A stretch of 64,000 nt of DNA, taken from contig NZ_LMRD01000007.1 in NCBI RefSeq assembly GCF_001425575.1, positions 635,724 to 699,723 of the forward strand, read 5' to 3'. This DNA is from Aurantimonas sp. Leaf443. GTDB taxonomy: Bacteria > Pseudomonadota > Alphaproteobacteria > Rhizobiales > Rhizobiaceae. Shown here one piece after another: positions 9,984-19,615 of this stretch. The notes below the pieces were generated by a model. The model was not told where the DNA came from, did not search any database, and was given only the letters and a program-made list of their open reading frames with translations. A program made the translations under genes and the position numbers. Position 1 is the first letter of the stretch, and every line of letters starts with the position of its first letter.

Positions 9984-10010
9984 ACGGCCCCGCCGGGAAG
10001 GCGGGGCCGT
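9984..10010 (-). terminator. Intrinsic terminator of rho
   Basis: A perfect 11-bp inverted repeat, ACGGCCCCGCC and GGCGGGGCCGT, separated by five bases. Read on the minus strand it is followed by TTTTCGTTCG. It lies 30 bases past the rho stop codon. Confidence 0.88.
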
Positions 10011-10039
10011 GACGTCTTCGACCGAGGGAACGAGGCCCC

Positions 10040-11296
10040 TCAGGTGTTCATGGAGTCGAAGAAGTCCGAATTGCTCTTGGTCTGCTTCAGCTTGTCGTTC
10101 AAGAACTCGATCGCGTCCGTCGTGCCCATGGGGGCGAGGATGCGGCGCAGGACGAAGATCTTCTGCAGGTCCGAGCGCTGGATGAGGAGATCCTCCTTGC
10201 GCGTGCCGGACTTGAGGATGTCCATCGCCGGATAGATGCGCTTGTCGGCGACCTTGCGGTCGAGCACGATCTCGGAATTGCCGGTGCCCTTGAACTCCTC
10301 GAAGATCACCTCGTCCATGCGGCTGCCCGTGTCGATGAGGGCGGTGGCGATGATCGTCAGCGAGCCGCCTTCCTCGATGTTGCGCGCCGCGCCGAAGAAG
10401 CGCTTGGGGCGCTGCAGGGCGTTGGCGTCGACGCCGCCGGTCAGCACCTTGCCGGAGGAGGGGACGACCGTGTTGTAGGCGCGGCCGAGACGGGTGATCG
10501 AATCGAGGAGGATGACGACGTCGCGCCCGTGCTCGACGAGGCGCTTGGCCTTCTCGATGACCATCTCGGCGACGGCGACGTGGCGCGTGGCCGGCTCGTC
10601 GAAGGTGGAGGAGACGACCTCGCCCTTCACCGAGCGCTGCATGTCCGTCACTTCCTCGGGCCGCTCGTCGATGAGCAGGACGATGAGGTAGCACTCGGGA
10701 TGGTTGGCGGTGATGGAATGGGCGATGTTCTGCAGGAGCACCGTCTTGCCGGTGCGCGGCGGCGCGACGATGAGGCCGCGCTGGCCCTTGCCGAGCGGGG
10801 CGACGAGGTCGATGACGCGGGCCGAGAGATCCTTCTTGGTCGGATCGCCGAGCTCCATCTTGAAGCGCTCGTTCGGATAGAGCGGCGTCAGATTGTCGAA
10901 ATGGCTCTTGTGGCGGATGCGCTCGGGATCGTCGAAATTGATCGTGTTGACCTTGAGAAGGGCGAAGTAGCGCTCGCCCTCCTTCGGGGAGCGGATCGGC
11001 CCCTCCACCGTGTCGCCGGTCTTCAGCGAGAATTTCCGGATCTGCGAGGGCGAGATGTAGATGTCGTCGGGGCCCGGCAGGTAGTTGGCGTCGGGCGAGC
11101 GCAGGAAGCCGAACCCGTCCTGCAGGATCTCGACGACGCCCTCGCCGACGATCTCGACCTCGGAGGCGGCGAGCTGCTTGAGGATCGCGAACATGAGCTC
11201 CTGCTTGCGCAGGACGGACGCGTTCTCGACGGCGTTCTCCTCGGCGAAGGCGATGAGCTCGGGGGCGCTCTTGTTCTTCAGGTCCTGAAGTTTCAT
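10040..11296 (-). CDS. rho: Transcription termination factor Rho
   Basis: Rho is the hexameric RNA-dependent ATPase that terminates untranslated transcripts. The 418-residue product starts [20 protein letters not shown] (N-terminal helical domain), followed by the RNA-binding cold-shock-like domain ([19 protein letters not shown]), Walker [13 protein letters not shown], Walker [12 protein letters not shown] and the secondary RNA-binding region [18 protein letters not shown]. The frame extends 188 codons upstream without family similarity, so the start at 11296 is preferred. The approximately 245-base leader to the next gene leaves room for autoregulation, but no specific element was identified. 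Confidence 0.97.
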   Translation of the reverse strand: MKLQDLKNKSAPELIAFAEENAVENASVLRKQELMFAILKQLAASEVEIVGEGVVEILQDGFGFLRSPDANYLPGPDDIYISPSQIRKFSLKTGDTVEGPIRSPKEGERYFALLKVNTINFDDPERIRHKSHFDNLTPLYPNERFKMELGDPTKKDLSARVIDLVAPLGKGQRGLIVAPPRTGKTVLLQNIAHSITANHPECYLIVLLIDERPEEVTDMQRSVKGEVVSSTFDEPATRHVAVAEMVIEKAKRLVEHGRDVVILLDSITRLGRAYNTVVPSSGKVLTGGVDANALQRPKRFFGAARNIEEGGSLTIIATALIDTGSRMDEVIFEEFKGTGNSEIVLDRKVADKRIYPAMDILKSGTRKEDLLIQRSDLQKIFVLRRILAPMGTTDAIEFLNDKLKQTKSNSDFFDSMNT

Positions 11297-11541
11297 TCGG
11301 GTTCGTAAGGCTCTTTTGGAGCGCCGTCCGCCCGCCTCGGAGCGGCGGGGACGGGCGCTGAAGTCGGGAGAGGGAAAGCGCTGTCGCCGGACACGGGACG
11401 TGTTCTTCGGCAGGAGTCTCGCGCACCGGGTCGGCACGCATGCGCATTTCGTCAAAGGCGGGATGTGGGCCTGATATACCGGCTGGCGGCCCGCCACGCA
11501 AGAGGCGCGGGGGGCGGCGGGAGCCGCCGGCGCAACGCGCC

Positions 11542-12075
11542 TCAGGCGGCGGGGGCGAGGCCGAGCGCGGCCAGCGCGCGCGCGACGACCTCCGGGGGCG
11601 CCGCGTCGACGCCGATCTCGACGCCGTCCTCGTCCGCCTCCAGCGGCTCGAAGTCGGCGAACTGGGAGGCGAGGAGGGAAGCGGGCATGTAGTGGCCCTG
11701 GCGGGCCCGCAGGCGCGCTTCGACGAGATCGGGCGAGGCGCATAGCTCCACGAAGCGAACGCGCGCCTGCGAGCCTCTGAGGACGTCGCGGTAGCGCCGC
11801 TTCAGCGCCGAGCAGGTGATGACGCAGTCGCGCCCGGCCGCCGCCTGCTCGTCGATCCACCCGGCGATGAGCGCGAGCCAGGGCCAGCGGTCCTCGTCGG
11901 TCAGCGGGATGCCGGCCGACATCTTCTCGATATTGGCCCTGGGGTGGAAGTCGTCGGCCTCGGCGAAGACCCAGCCGAGGCGCGCGGCGATACCGGTCGC
12001 CGTCGTCGTCTTGCCGGTGCCGGAGGGCCCCATCGTCACGAGGCAGGTCGTCCTGCCGCCGCTCGCCTCGTTCAT
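11542..12075 (-). CDS. gntK: Gluconokinase (GntK type)
   Basis: The 177-residue protein phosphorylates D-gluconate to 6-phosphogluconate. It shows the P-loop GPSGTGKTT (about 16-24), the substrate segment [20 protein letters not shown] (40-59) and [10 protein letters not shown], all typical of the thermoresistant gluconokinase family. It sits alone between rho and hemJ; no transporter or dehydratase genes are nearby, so it probably feeds the pentose phosphate/Entner-Doudoroff route on its own. Confidence 0.92.
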   Translation of the reverse strand: MNEASGGRTTCLVTMGPSGTGKTTTATGIAARLGWVFAEADDFHPRANIEKMSAGIPLTDEDRWPWLALIAGWIDEQAAAGRDCVITCSALKRRYRDVLRGSQARVRFVELCASPDLVEARLRARQGHYMPASLLASQFADFEPLEADEDGVEIGVDAAPPEVVARALAALGLAPAA

Positions 12076-12154
12076 GCCCGTCTCCCCGGATCGGCGGAAG
12101 GCCGGCGCCGCCGGCGGCTGTCCTAGCCGGTCCGGCGGCGGGCGCGCAATGGCC

Positions 12155-12682
12155 TCAGAAGGGCTTCACCACGACGAGGATGACGATGAGGACGAGGAGC
12201 ACGGTCGGCACCTCGTTCATCACGCGCCAGTGCTTGGTCGACTTGCCGTTCATGTCGTTGGCGAAGCGCCGGGCGGAGGCGGCGTAGTAGCCGTGCAGAC
12301 CGCTCATGGCGACGACGAGCAGGATCTTGGCGTGCAGCCAGCCGGACTGGAAGCCGTAGATCGTGTAGGCGAGCCAAGCGCCCGCCACCCAGGTCACGAT
12401 CATCGCCGGCAGCATGATCGCCTTCAGCAGGCGCCGCTCCATCACCTTGAACGTCTCGGACTGCGGCGTGCGGGGGCCGACCTCGGCATGGTAGACGAAG
12501 AGGCGCGGCAGGTAGAGCATGCCCGCCATCCAGGCGATGACGGCCACGATGTGCAGCGACTGCACCCAGAGCTGGCCCTCCACCGGCACGAGGAGGAACA
12601 GGACGAGCGCGAGCAGGAGGCCGGCGATGCCGGCGATCATGCCCGAGCGGTCCTTGGCGGGCGGCGTGGCGATGGAACTCAT
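12155..12682 (-). CDS. hemJ: Protoporphyrinogen IX oxidase HemJ
   Basis: HemJ oxidises protoporphyrinogen IX to protoporphyrin IX in the inner membrane. The 175-residue product has four or five predicted transmembrane segments and the conserved His/Arg-containing SLHIVAVIAWMAGMLYLPRL (about 43-62), then VYHAEV; the C terminus is the last hydrophobic helix. It lies 98 bases downstream of hemE on the same strand, so two haem steps are probably co-transcribed, as in other Rhizobiales. Confidence 0.93.
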   Translation of the reverse strand: MSSIATPPAKDRSGMIAGIAGLLLALVLFLLVPVEGQLWVQSLHIVAVIAWMAGMLYLPRLFVYHAEVGPRTPQSETFKVMERRLLKAIMLPAMIVTWVAGAWLAYTIYGFQSGWLHAKILLVVAMSGLHGYYAASARRFANDMNGKSTKHWRVMNEVPTVLLVLIVILVVVKPF

Positions 12683-12780
12683 GGGGACAGGGCTTTCGCG
12701 GGAAGGGGAGGGCGTCTGGAACCGATCTAGCCTTCGCCGCCGCCAAAGCCAATCGCGCTCCGCCGCCGCGCCCCTCGCCG

Positions 12781-13803
12781 TCAGCCCCCGCGCACCAGCC
12801 GCAGCAGCGCCTCCACATGCGCGATCGGCGCGTCCGGCGTGATGCCGTGGCCGAGATTGAACACGAGCGGGCCCTGTCCGAGGCCGTCGAGGATCGCCCT
12901 GACGCCCTCCTCGAGCGCCTGCCCGCCGGCGATGAGGCGCAGCGGGTCGAGATTGCCCTGCACCGCCCCTTGCGCCTGCAGCTCGCGGGCGAAGGACAGC
13001 GGCACGCCCCAGTCGAGGCCGAGCGCGTCGACGCCGGTCTTCTGCCGATAGGTCGAGAGCAGCGCGCCCGCGCCCTTGGGAAAGCCGATGATCTTGGCGC
13101 CCGGCACCGCCGCGCGCACCTTCTCGACGATCCGCGCGACGGGGGCGACGGCATAGGCCTCGAAGCTCGCCTCGTCGAGGACGCCCGACCAGCTGTCGAA
13201 GATCTGCACGCAGTCCGCTCCGGCCTGGAGCTGGCGCACGAGATAGTCCGCGCTCATCTCGGCCAGGAGGAACAGGAGCGCCCGCATCTCCTCCGGGTTC
13301 CGGTAGCCGAAGAGCCGGGCGGGCGCCTGGTCGGGCGTGCCGCGCCCGGCGATCATGTAGGTCGCCACCGTCCAGGGCGCGCCGCAGAAGCCGATCAGCG
13401 TCGTCTCCTCGGGAAGCTCGGCGCGCAGGCGCGCCACCGTCGCGATGACGGGGGCGAGATGCGTGTCGGCGTCCGACGGGTCGAGGTCCTGGATCTCGGC
13501 GGGACGGATCGGCTCCATCCTCGGCCCTTCGCCCGCCTCGAAGCGGACGCCCCGGTGCAGCGCGTCGGGGATGACGAGGATGTCGGAGAAGAGGATCGCC
13601 GCGTCGAAGCCGAAGCGGCGGATCGGCTGCAGGGTGACCTCGGTGGCGAAGTCGGGATTGTAGCAGAGGTCGAGGAACCCGCCGGCCCTGGCCCGCGTCT
13701 CGCGATATTCCGGCAGATAGCGGCCGGCCTGCCGCATCAGCCAGATCGGAGGCGGGAACACGGTCTCCCCGTCGAGAACGCGGAGAAGCTTGCGCTGGCC
13801 CAT
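12781..13803 (-). CDS. hemE: Uroporphyrinogen III decarboxylase
   Basis: HemE converts uroporphyrinogen III to coproporphyrinogen III. The 340-residue product shows the signature [17 protein letters not shown] near the N terminus with the substrate-binding arginines, [11 protein letters not shown] and the segment [14 protein letters not shown]. Length is normal. It is the last leftward gene before the proposed origin: its start faces the 536-base gene-free region, as hemE does beside the origin in Caulobacter and Sinorhizobium. Confidence 0.97.
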   Translation of the reverse strand: MGQRKLLRVLDGETVFPPPIWLMRQAGRYLPEYRETRARAGGFLDLCYNPDFATEVTLQPIRRFGFDAAILFSDILVIPDALHRGVRFEAGEGPRMEPIRPAEIQDLDPSDADTHLAPVIATVARLRAELPEETTLIGFCGAPWTVATYMIAGRGTPDQAPARLFGYRNPEEMRALLFLLAEMSADYLVRQLQAGADCVQIFDSWSGVLDEASFEAYAVAPVARIVEKVRAAVPGAKIIGFPKGAGALLSTYRQKTGVDALGLDWGVPLSFARELQAQGAVQGNLDPLRLIAGGQALEEGVRAILDGLGQGPLVFNLGHGITPDAPIAHVEALLRLVRGG

Positions 13804-14339
13804 CAGGGCTCCCTTCTAGAAATGAAATCTATTGAGATCGAGATTCTGGTTCTATGACTCGGTGGATAGCCGGAATTCACAAGGGCCCCTAGATGGCGGC
13901 CGCGCGGCGAAAATCCAACGCCGCGGCGGGACAGGACTCCCCGGCGTGGACGGCAAGCGGGGATGGATCGCAAAAGCCGAGACGTTTCAGCCTCTTGCGG
14001 CAGATCCGAAAACGGCCGGGCCTGTGGACAAGCCCTGGACGGCGCGCGCGCTTCGCCGGGCCGTCCCGCAAGTCCCGCTCTCCTTTCCACAAGCGCCCGG
14101 CGATGGCGCTCTGTGGACGACGGGCCCCCTTTCCCACCGCTTCGCCCCGGCCCGGCCCGGCCCTGGGGACAATCGGGCTCTTCCCACAGGCCCCCCGAGA
14201 ATCCCAGGGATGACGGGCGAAAGGCCTTGCGCCGACCCCCAGAATCGAGTCCCGTCGAGGCGCCCCATGGCCTTGCGCGCAGGCTGCCCCTATCTCGAGC
14301 GCGGACGCTCGAGCGTTTCGAGCCCGAAGGAGCGGCCCC
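13804..14339. other. Candidate chromosomal replication origin (oriC)
   Basis: A 536-base gene-free region between divergent hemE and maf. DnaA-box-like nonamers are visible: TGTGGACAA (14023-14031), TTTCCACAA (14084-14092), TGTGGACGA (14112-14120), TGGGGACAA (14164-14172) and TTCCCACAG (14181-14189). Six GANTC (CcrM) sites start at 13842, 13856, 13935, 14199, 14242 and 14247. A relatively AT-rich segment lies at about 13815-13880, next to hemE. Gene polarity flips here and the par locus is 11 kb away. No open reading frame in it is convincing. That this is the origin is inference from motif density and synteny. Confidence 0.7.
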
Positions 14340-14939
14340 ATGGCCCACAGCCTCATCCTCGCCTCCGCCAGCCCGCATCGCCGCGAGCTCCTGAAGAATG
14401 CCGGCATCGACGTCGTCGTCGAGCCGAGCACGCTCGACGAGCGGGCGCTGGAGGCGCCGCTGAAGGAGACGGGCGCGACCCCCGCCGACGTCGCCGAAGT
14501 GCTGGCGCAGGCCAAGGCGAGCGACGTGTCCGAGCGCCATGCCGGCGCCTTCGTCATCGGCGCCGACCAGACGCTGGCGCTGGGCGACGAGGTGCTGCAC
14601 AAGCCCGCCGACATGGAGGAGGCGCGGCGCACGCTCCTGAAGCTCTCCGGCCGCACCCACCAGCTCCACAGCGCCGTGGTGCTCGTGCGGGACGGCGCGG
14701 TCCTCTTCCGCCATGTCGAGACCGTGTCGCTGACGATGCGACCCCTCGACCCCGGCTTCGTCGGCCGCTATCTGGCGGCCGCCGGACGGCGGGCGCTGAC
14801 GAGCGTCGGCGCCTACCAGATCGAGCGGGAGGGCATCCAGCTGATGGAGCGGATCGACGGCGACTTCTTCGCCATCATCGGCCTGCCGCTGCTGCCGCTG
14901 CTCAAAGCTCTGCGCGAGAAGGGCGCCATCGATGGCTGA
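14340..14939 (+). CDS. maf: Maf-family nucleoside triphosphate pyrophosphatase
   Basis: The 199-residue product has the Maf N-terminal signature [18 protein letters not shown], then [14 protein letters not shown] with the catalytic aspartate and lysine, and SVGAYQIE. Maf proteins hydrolyse non-canonical or modified nucleotides and are linked to septum inhibition in Bacillus. It is the first rightward gene after the proposed origin; its last bases overlap the aroE start by 8 bases, beginning the maf-aroE-coaE operon. Confidence 0.93.
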   Translation: MAHSLILASASPHRRELLKNAGIDVVVEPSTLDERALEAPLKETGATPADVAEVLAQAKASDVSERHAGAFVIGADQTLALGDEVLHKPADMEEARRTLLKLSGRTHQLHSAVVLVRDGAVLFRHVETVSLTMRPLDPGFVGRYLAAAGRRALTSVGAYQIEREGIQLMERIDGDFFAIIGLPLLPLLKALREKGAIDG

Positions 14940-15891
14940 GACGGACTGGACCCCGAGACCCTATGTCAGCGGCGCGCCGCTTCCACGCGGCGAGGGCTCG
15001 ATCTTCGACCCCGCGCGCCGCGCCGCCGAGCCCACGGGCCCGAAGGCCTTCGTCACCGGCTGGCCGGTCTGGCATTCGCGCTCGCCGCTCATCCACGGCG
15101 CCTGGCTCGCCCGCCACGGGCTCGAGGGCAGCTACCGGCGCGTCGGCGTGCCGCCGGAGGAGATCGCGACCTTCCTCGCCACGATGCGCGAGGCGGGCTT
15201 CGTCGGCGGCAACGTCACGATCCCGCACAAGGTGGCGGCCTTCGAGGCCGCCGCGCGGCGCGACGGCGACGCGGAGGCGATCGGCGCGGTCAACACGCTG
15301 TGGTTCGAGGGCGGCACGCTGGTCGGCGGCAATACCGACGCCTACGGCTTTGCCGCCAATCTCGACGAGCGCCTGCCCGGCTGGTCCGACGCCGAGACCG
15401 CGACGGTGATCGGGGCGGGCGGCGCGGCGCGGGCGGTGATCCACGCGCTCCTGTCGCGCGGCGTGGCGCGCGTCCGCGTCCTCAACCGCACGCTCGACAA
15501 TGCGAGAGCGCTGGCCGAGCGTTTCGGCGCCGTCGTCACCGCCCATGGCGAGGACGAGCGCGAGAGCCTCCTGCGGGGCACCGATCTCCTGGTGAACACC
15601 GCGCCCATCCCGCAGGCCGACCCGGAGGACGAACTGCCCGACTGGTTCCCGAAAAAGGGCGTCGACCTCTCCGCCCTGCCCGACCACGCGCTCGTCACCG
15701 ACATCGTCTACGTGCCGCTGGAGACGCCGATCCTTTCGGCGGCCCGGGCGCGGGGCCTCTCGACGGCCGACGGGCTCGGCATGCTCCTGCACCAGGCGGT
15801 GCCGGGCTTCGAGCGCTGGTTCGGCACGCGCCCCGCCGTCGACGAGCCCTTGCGCGCGAGAATCGTCGCCGACATCGAGGCGGCGGGATGA
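14932..15891 (+). CDS. aroE: Shikimate dehydrogenase
   Basis: AroE reduces 3-dehydroshikimate to shikimate with NADPH. The product shows the shikimate-binding [13 protein letters not shown], the catalytic lysine in [25 protein letters not shown], the nucleotide loop [11 protein letters not shown] and the NADP-selective NRT. At 319 residues it is about 35 longer than usual because of an N-terminal leader; the start overlapping maf is the only ATG before the catalytic domain. The stop overlaps the coaE start (ATGA), indicating coupled translation. Confidence 0.95.
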   Translation: MAETDWTPRPYVSGAPLPRGEGSIFDPARRAAEPTGPKAFVTGWPVWHSRSPLIHGAWLARHGLEGSYRRVGVPPEEIATFLATMREAGFVGGNVTIPHKVAAFEAAARRDGDAEAIGAVNTLWFEGGTLVGGNTDAYGFAANLDERLPGWSDAETATVIGAGGAARAVIHALLSRGVARVRVLNRTLDNARALAERFGAVVTAHGEDERESLLRGTDLLVNTAPIPQADPEDELPDWFPKKGVDLSALPDHALVTDIVYVPLETPILSAARARGLSTADGLGMLLHQAVPGFERWFGTRPAVDEPLRARIVADIEAAG

Positions 15892-16508
15892 TCGTCCTCG
15901 GCCTCACCGGCTCGATCGGCATGGGCAAGTCGACGGTGGCCGGCATGTTCGGCGATCTCGGCGTGCCCGTCCATTCGGCGGACGAAGCCGTCCACGCGCT
16001 CTATGCGGGCGCGGCCGCGCCGCTGGTCGAGGCCGCCTTTCCGGGCACGGTCAGCGGGGGCGTCGTCGATCGCGCGGCCTTGTCGAAGGCCGTCCTGAAC
16101 GACAGTGCGGCGCTCGCCCGGCTCGAGACGATCGTCCACCCGCTGGTGCGCGCGGCCGAGACGCGCTTCCTCGACGCGGCGAGGGCGAGCGGCGCCTGCC
16201 TCGCCGTCCTCGACATTCCGCTCCTCTACGAGACGGGCGGGGAGGCGCGCTGCGACGCGGTGGCCGTCGTCTCCGCGCCGGCCGAGATCCAGCGCGCCCG
16301 CGTCCTCGCCCGGCCCGGCATGACGCCCGACCGCTTTTCCGCCATTCTCGCCAAGCAGGTGCCCGACGAAGAGAAGCGCCGGCGCGCCGACATCGTCATC
16401 GACACCGGCACGAGCCTTGAGACCACGCGCGCCGCGGTGGAGCGGATCGTGGGGAGTTTCGCCAAGGACCCCGGGCGGTATCGTAGGCGCATCGCGCCCA
16501 AGGCGTAG
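15888..16508 (+). CDS. coaE: Dephospho-CoA kinase
   Basis: CoaE carries out the last step of CoA synthesis, phosphorylating the 3'-hydroxyl of dephospho-CoA. The 206-residue product starts [16 protein letters not shown] with the P-loop, followed by [15 protein letters not shown] and the C-terminal [10 protein letters not shown]. The ATG overlaps the aroE stop by four bases; the longer open frame upstream lies antiparallel to nothing real and is in the aroE region, so it is not used. Confidence 0.96.
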   Translation: MIVLGLTGSIGMGKSTVAGMFGDLGVPVHSADEAVHALYAGAAAPLVEAAFPGTVSGGVVDRAALSKAVLNDSAALARLETIVHPLVRAAETRFLDAARASGACLAVLDIPLLYETGGEARCDAVAVVSAPAEIQRARVLARPGMTPDRFSAILAKQVPDEEKRRRADIVIDTGTSLETTRAAVERIVGSFAKDPGRYRRRIAPKA

Positions 16509-16615
16509 CCGCAGGCGATCCCGATGTGGAAAGGCCGGCGGCGTTGCCGTCCTCCGCTTGCCCGCGGCCCGGCGAGGGAGGACAAGGGAGGCGCCAGACC
16601 GACAAAGGCCCTTCC

Positions 16616-17338
16616 ATGCGCGAGATCGTCTTCGATACGGAAACCACCGGGCTCGACTTCGAGGCCGACCGGGTGATCGAGATCGGCGGGCTGGAACTGT
16701 GGAACCACGTGCCCACCGGCAAGGTCTTCCACCGCTACGTCCGCCCGGTCGGGCGCCGCGTCGATCCCGACGCGTTCCGCGTCCACGGCATTTCCGACGA
16801 CATGCTCTCCGACAAGCCGACCTTCGGCGAGATCGTCGAGGAGTTCGAGGCCTTTTTCGGGGGCGCCAGGCTCGTCGCCCACAACGCGACCTTCGACCTG
16901 CGCTTCCTCAATGCCGAGCTCGCTCGGCTGGAGCGCCCGCCGATCGAGGCCGATCGCATCGTCGACACGCTGGCCATGGCGCGGCGCAAGTTCCCGATGG
17001 CCAACGCCACGCTGGACGCCTTGTGCTCGCGCTTCTCGATCGACACGTCCAAGCGCACCAAGCACGGGGCGCTGCTCGACAGCGAGCTCCTGGCCGACGT
17101 CTATCTGGAACTCCTGGGCGGCCGGCAGTCGGCCCTCGGGCTCGTGGTGGTGGACGGGCGCGAGCCGGGCGGGGCGAACGAGCGCATCGCCGTGCCCCAG
17201 CGCCTTGCCCCGCTCGCATCCCGGCTGACGCCGGAGGAGGCGGCGCGCCACCGCGCCTTCGTGGCGACGCTCGGCTCCTCGCCGGCCTGGATGAAGCTCC
17301 TGGAGCCTGCGGACGAGGCGGCGCAGAAGGCCTCCTGA
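16616..17338 (+). CDS. dnaQ: DNA polymerase III epsilon subunit (3'-5' exonuclease)
   Basis: The 240-residue product is the proofreading subunit of the replicative polymerase. The exonuclease motifs are in order: Exo I FDTETTGLD (about 6-14), HGISDDML, Exo II VAHNATFDLRFLN, and Exo III HGALLDSELLADVY with the catalytic histidine and aspartate. The start at 16616 (MREIVFDTETTG) gives the family length. It follows coaE after 107 bases and ends at a shared bidirectional terminator facing secB. Confidence 0.95.
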   Translation: MREIVFDTETTGLDFEADRVIEIGGLELWNHVPTGKVFHRYVRPVGRRVDPDAFRVHGISDDMLSDKPTFGEIVEEFEAFFGGARLVAHNATFDLRFLNAELARLERPPIEADRIVDTLAMARRKFPMANATLDALCSRFSIDTSKRTKHGALLDSELLADVYLELLGGRQSALGLVVVDGREPGGANERIAVPQRLAPLASRLTPEEAARHRAFVATLGSSPAWMKLLEPADEAAQKAS

Positions 17339-17347
17339 GACACGGAA

Positions 17348-17377
17348 AAGGCCCCGCGCGTCGCCGCACGGGGCCTT
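17348..17377. terminator. Bidirectional terminator between dnaQ and secB
   Basis: Inverted repeat AAGGCCCCG (17348-17356) and CGGGGCCTT (17369-17377) with a 12-base loop, in the 61-base gap between two convergent genes. Short A-rich and T-rich flanks on the two sides fit use from both directions. Confidence 0.7.
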
Positions 17378-17399
17378 CCGGAGATCGGCGAAAGGCGCC

Positions 17400-17912
17400 T
17401 CAGGCGTTGGTGGTCTGGACCTGCGCGCGCGCGCGCTCCTCGGCCATGCGCTGCTGGAACAGGACGGCGAAGTCGATCGGGTCGATCATCAGCGGCGGGA
17501 AGCCGCCGTTGCGCGTGATGTCCGCGATGACCTGGCGGGCGAAGGGGAAGAGCAGGCGCGGGCACTCGATGAAGAGAACCGGGAGCATATGCTCCTGCGG
17601 GATGCCCGTGAGGCGGAACACGCCGCCATATTCGAGCTCGACATTGAACAGGAGCTCGGTGCCCTCGCCGGCCTTGGCGTTCAGCGTCAGGCGCACGTCG
17701 AACTCGCCCTCGCTCGCCTGCGGGCCGCCGAGCGGATTGGCCGAGACGTTCACGCCGATATTGATCGAGGGCGAACGCTGCTGGCTGCGCAGCACGCCCG
17801 GCGCGTGCGGGCTCTCGAAGGAGAGGTCGCGGATATACTGGGTGAGGACGTTGACGGCGGCGGCCGGAGCCCCGGCGCCCGCGCCGTTCGCCTGGTTGTT
17901 GACCTCGGACAT
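17400..17912 (-). CDS. secB: Protein-export chaperone SecB
   Basis: SecB keeps secretory precursors unfolded and delivers them to SecA. The 170-residue product starts [12 protein letters not shown] and carries [16 protein letters not shown], the [12 protein letters not shown] strand and the late motif [25 protein letters not shown]. The upstream in-frame extension of 44 residues is arginine-rich and unlike SecB. It converges with dnaQ and lies about 200 bases downstream of fxsA, both leftward. Confidence 0.97.
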   Translation of the reverse strand: MSEVNNQANGAGAGAPAAAVNVLTQYIRDLSFESPHAPGVLRSQQRSPSINIGVNVSANPLGGPQASEGEFDVRLTLNAKAGEGTELLFNVELEYGGVFRLTGIPQEHMLPVLFIECPRLLFPFARQVIADITRNGGFPPLMIDPIDFAVLFQQRMAEERARAQVQTTNA

Positions 17913-18113
17913 GATCGCTCCCTTGTCGCTGCGCCCCTCGGGCGGGCCGTCCCGGCCGTCCGGCCGGCGGCATGGCGCCCGCCGAACCCGTCCGCCGGGG
18001 CGCTTTCGGGCGCGAGCGCTAGCATCTGGGGCGGGGAGAGACAAGGCGCCGGCGCGATCTGCGGATCCGCCCGCACGGGGCCCTCGCGCAGGGCCGGTCG
18101 GACGGGCGCCCGG

Positions 18114-18632
18114 TCAGTGCAGCGTGCGCGGTCCGGTCTCGTCGTCCGTGCCGTCGCGGGTCCAGGGCGAGTTCGGGTCGCGACCGCGGCCGATCTCTGC
18201 GGCCGTGAGGTCGATCACGGCCGGGCCGGACGGATGGGGCGCCCCGGGGCGGCGGGCCATCGTCGCCGAGCCGGCCACCACGACGCGGCGGGCGAGCGCG
18301 GTGCCGATCATGCGGCGCACGGCCGGCACGAAGAGGAGGAGGCCGAAGATGTCGCTGACGAAGCCCGGCACCAGGAGAAGCATGCCGGCGATGCCGATCA
18401 GAACCGCGTCGAAGGCCTCGCGCCCCGGCACGCGGCCGGCGCGCATCTCGCCCTGCATGCGGCGCAGCGTCGCGATGCCCTGCCGGCGCAGGAGGGCCGC
18501 GCCCAGGATCGCCGAGAGGACGACGAGGAGGAGCGTCGGCCACAGGCCGAGCCAGTCGCCGACGAGGATGAAGCCCCCGATCTCGACGAGCGGCATGGCG
18601 AGGAGGAGGATCGGGATGAGGATGAGCGGCAT
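18114..18632 (-). CDS. fxsA: FxsA family membrane protein
   Basis: The 172-residue product has the FxsA/UPF0716 layout: an N-terminal hydrophobic pair (LILIPILLLAMPLVEIGGF, then WLGLWPTLLLVVLSAILGAALL), a short amphipathic helix RRMQGEMRAGRVPG, and a hydrophobic stretch GMLLLVPGFVSDIFGLLLFV. FxsA influences F-exclusion of phage T7 in E. coli when overproduced; its normal role is unknown. The tail is hydrophilic and about 40 residues long. Confidence 0.88.
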   Translation of the reverse strand: MPLILIPILLLAMPLVEIGGFILVGDWLGLWPTLLLVVLSAILGAALLRRQGIATLRRMQGEMRAGRVPGREAFDAVLIGIAGMLLLVPGFVSDIFGLLLFVPAVRRMIGTALARRVVVAGSATMARRPGAPHPSGPAVIDLTAAEIGRGRDPNSPWTRDGTDDETGPRTLH

Positions 18633-18817
18633 CGGCTCGGCAAGGCTCCGTGGGGCTGGCCCCCGCAAAGGGGCGGAAGCGCCGCGCCCCCCGGCCGTCG
18701 CCTTCGGGGCGTCTCGGCCGCGGGGCCTCAGTTGGCGCCGGTTGCTCCGAACATAGGAAGCCGACGAGGGAAATTGAATGCTGGGCCCACGCTCTCTATA
18801 TCGAAGGGGCGGAGAGG

Positions 18818-18861
18818 TCCGCGACACGGACGCGACATAGATCCGCGACACGGACGCGACA
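18818..18861. repeat. Tandem direct repeat, two 20-bp copies with 24-bp period
   Basis: TCCGCGACACGGACGCGACA occurs at 18818-18837 and again at 18842-18861, in the divergent gap between fxsA and the TimA gene and about 20 bases before the TimA start. It could be a regulator binding array or simple local duplication. Confidence 0.8.
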
Positions 18862-18882
18862 CAGGGGAGACGACGGCGCGAC

Positions 18883-19596
18883 ATGGGTTTGGGGACGATC
18901 TTTTTCATCGTGCTGGCGGCGATCGTCCTGTTCCAGTTGCGCAACGTGCTCGGGCGCCGGACCGGCAACGAGCGGCCGCCCTTCGATCCCTATTCGCGCC
19001 CCGAGCGCGTGGAGCCGCCGGCCGGGGCCAATGACGGCGGCAACGTCATCACCCTGCCGCAGCGCCGCGCGGGCGAGGGGCCGATGGCCGCGCCCACCGG
19101 CTTCGAGGCGATCGACAAGGTCGCCGCCCCCGGCACGCCGCTCAACGCCGAGCTGCGCCGCATCCGCGAGGCCGATCCCGATTTCGACCCCGCCGGCTTC
19201 CTCGACGGCGTCAAGGTCGCCTACGAGATGATCGTCACCGCCTTCGCCGACGGCGACCGCAAGCTTCTCAAGGGCCTTCTCTCGGCCGACGTGTTCCAGG
19301 GCTTCGAGGGCGCCATCGCCGAACGCGAGGGGCGCGGCGAGCGCATGCAGTCCTCCTTCGTCGGCATCGACGACGCCAGCCTCGTGGCGGCCGAGCTGAA
19401 GGACCGCGAGGCCTTCGTCACCGTGCGCATCGTCTCCCAGCTGATCTCCGCCGTCGTGAAGCCGAGCGGCGAGGTGGTGGACGGCGATCCCGAGACCGTC
19501 GTCGAGGTCAAGGACGTGTGGACCTTCGCCCGCGACACGCGCTCGCGCGACCCGAACTGGAAGCTCGTCGGCACCGAGTCCGAAGACGAGGCCTGA
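18883..19596 (+). CDS. Tim44/TimA-family putative adaptor protein
   Basis: The 237-residue product has one N-terminal membrane anchor (GTIFFIVLAAIVLFQL), a proline/glycine-rich linker and a C-terminal Tim44-like domain containing FLDGVKVAYEMIVTAFADGD and a WTFARD strand near the end. In alphaproteobacteria this protein lies opposite fxsA/secB and is related to mitochondrial Tim44, suggesting a role near the inner membrane in protein translocation or assembly; the function is not settled. It is followed by mltA after 19 bases. Confidence 0.88.
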   Translation: MGLGTIFFIVLAAIVLFQLRNVLGRRTGNERPPFDPYSRPERVEPPAGANDGGNVITLPQRRAGEGPMAAPTGFEAIDKVAAPGTPLNAELRRIREADPDFDPAGFLDGVKVAYEMIVTAFADGDRKLLKGLLSADVFQGFEGAIAEREGRGERMQSSFVGIDDASLVAAELKDREAFVTVRIVSQLISAVVKPSGEVVDGDPETVVEVKDVWTFARDTRSRDPNWKLVGTESEDEA

Positions 19597-19615
19597 CGCT
19601 TCCGAGGGCCCGGCG

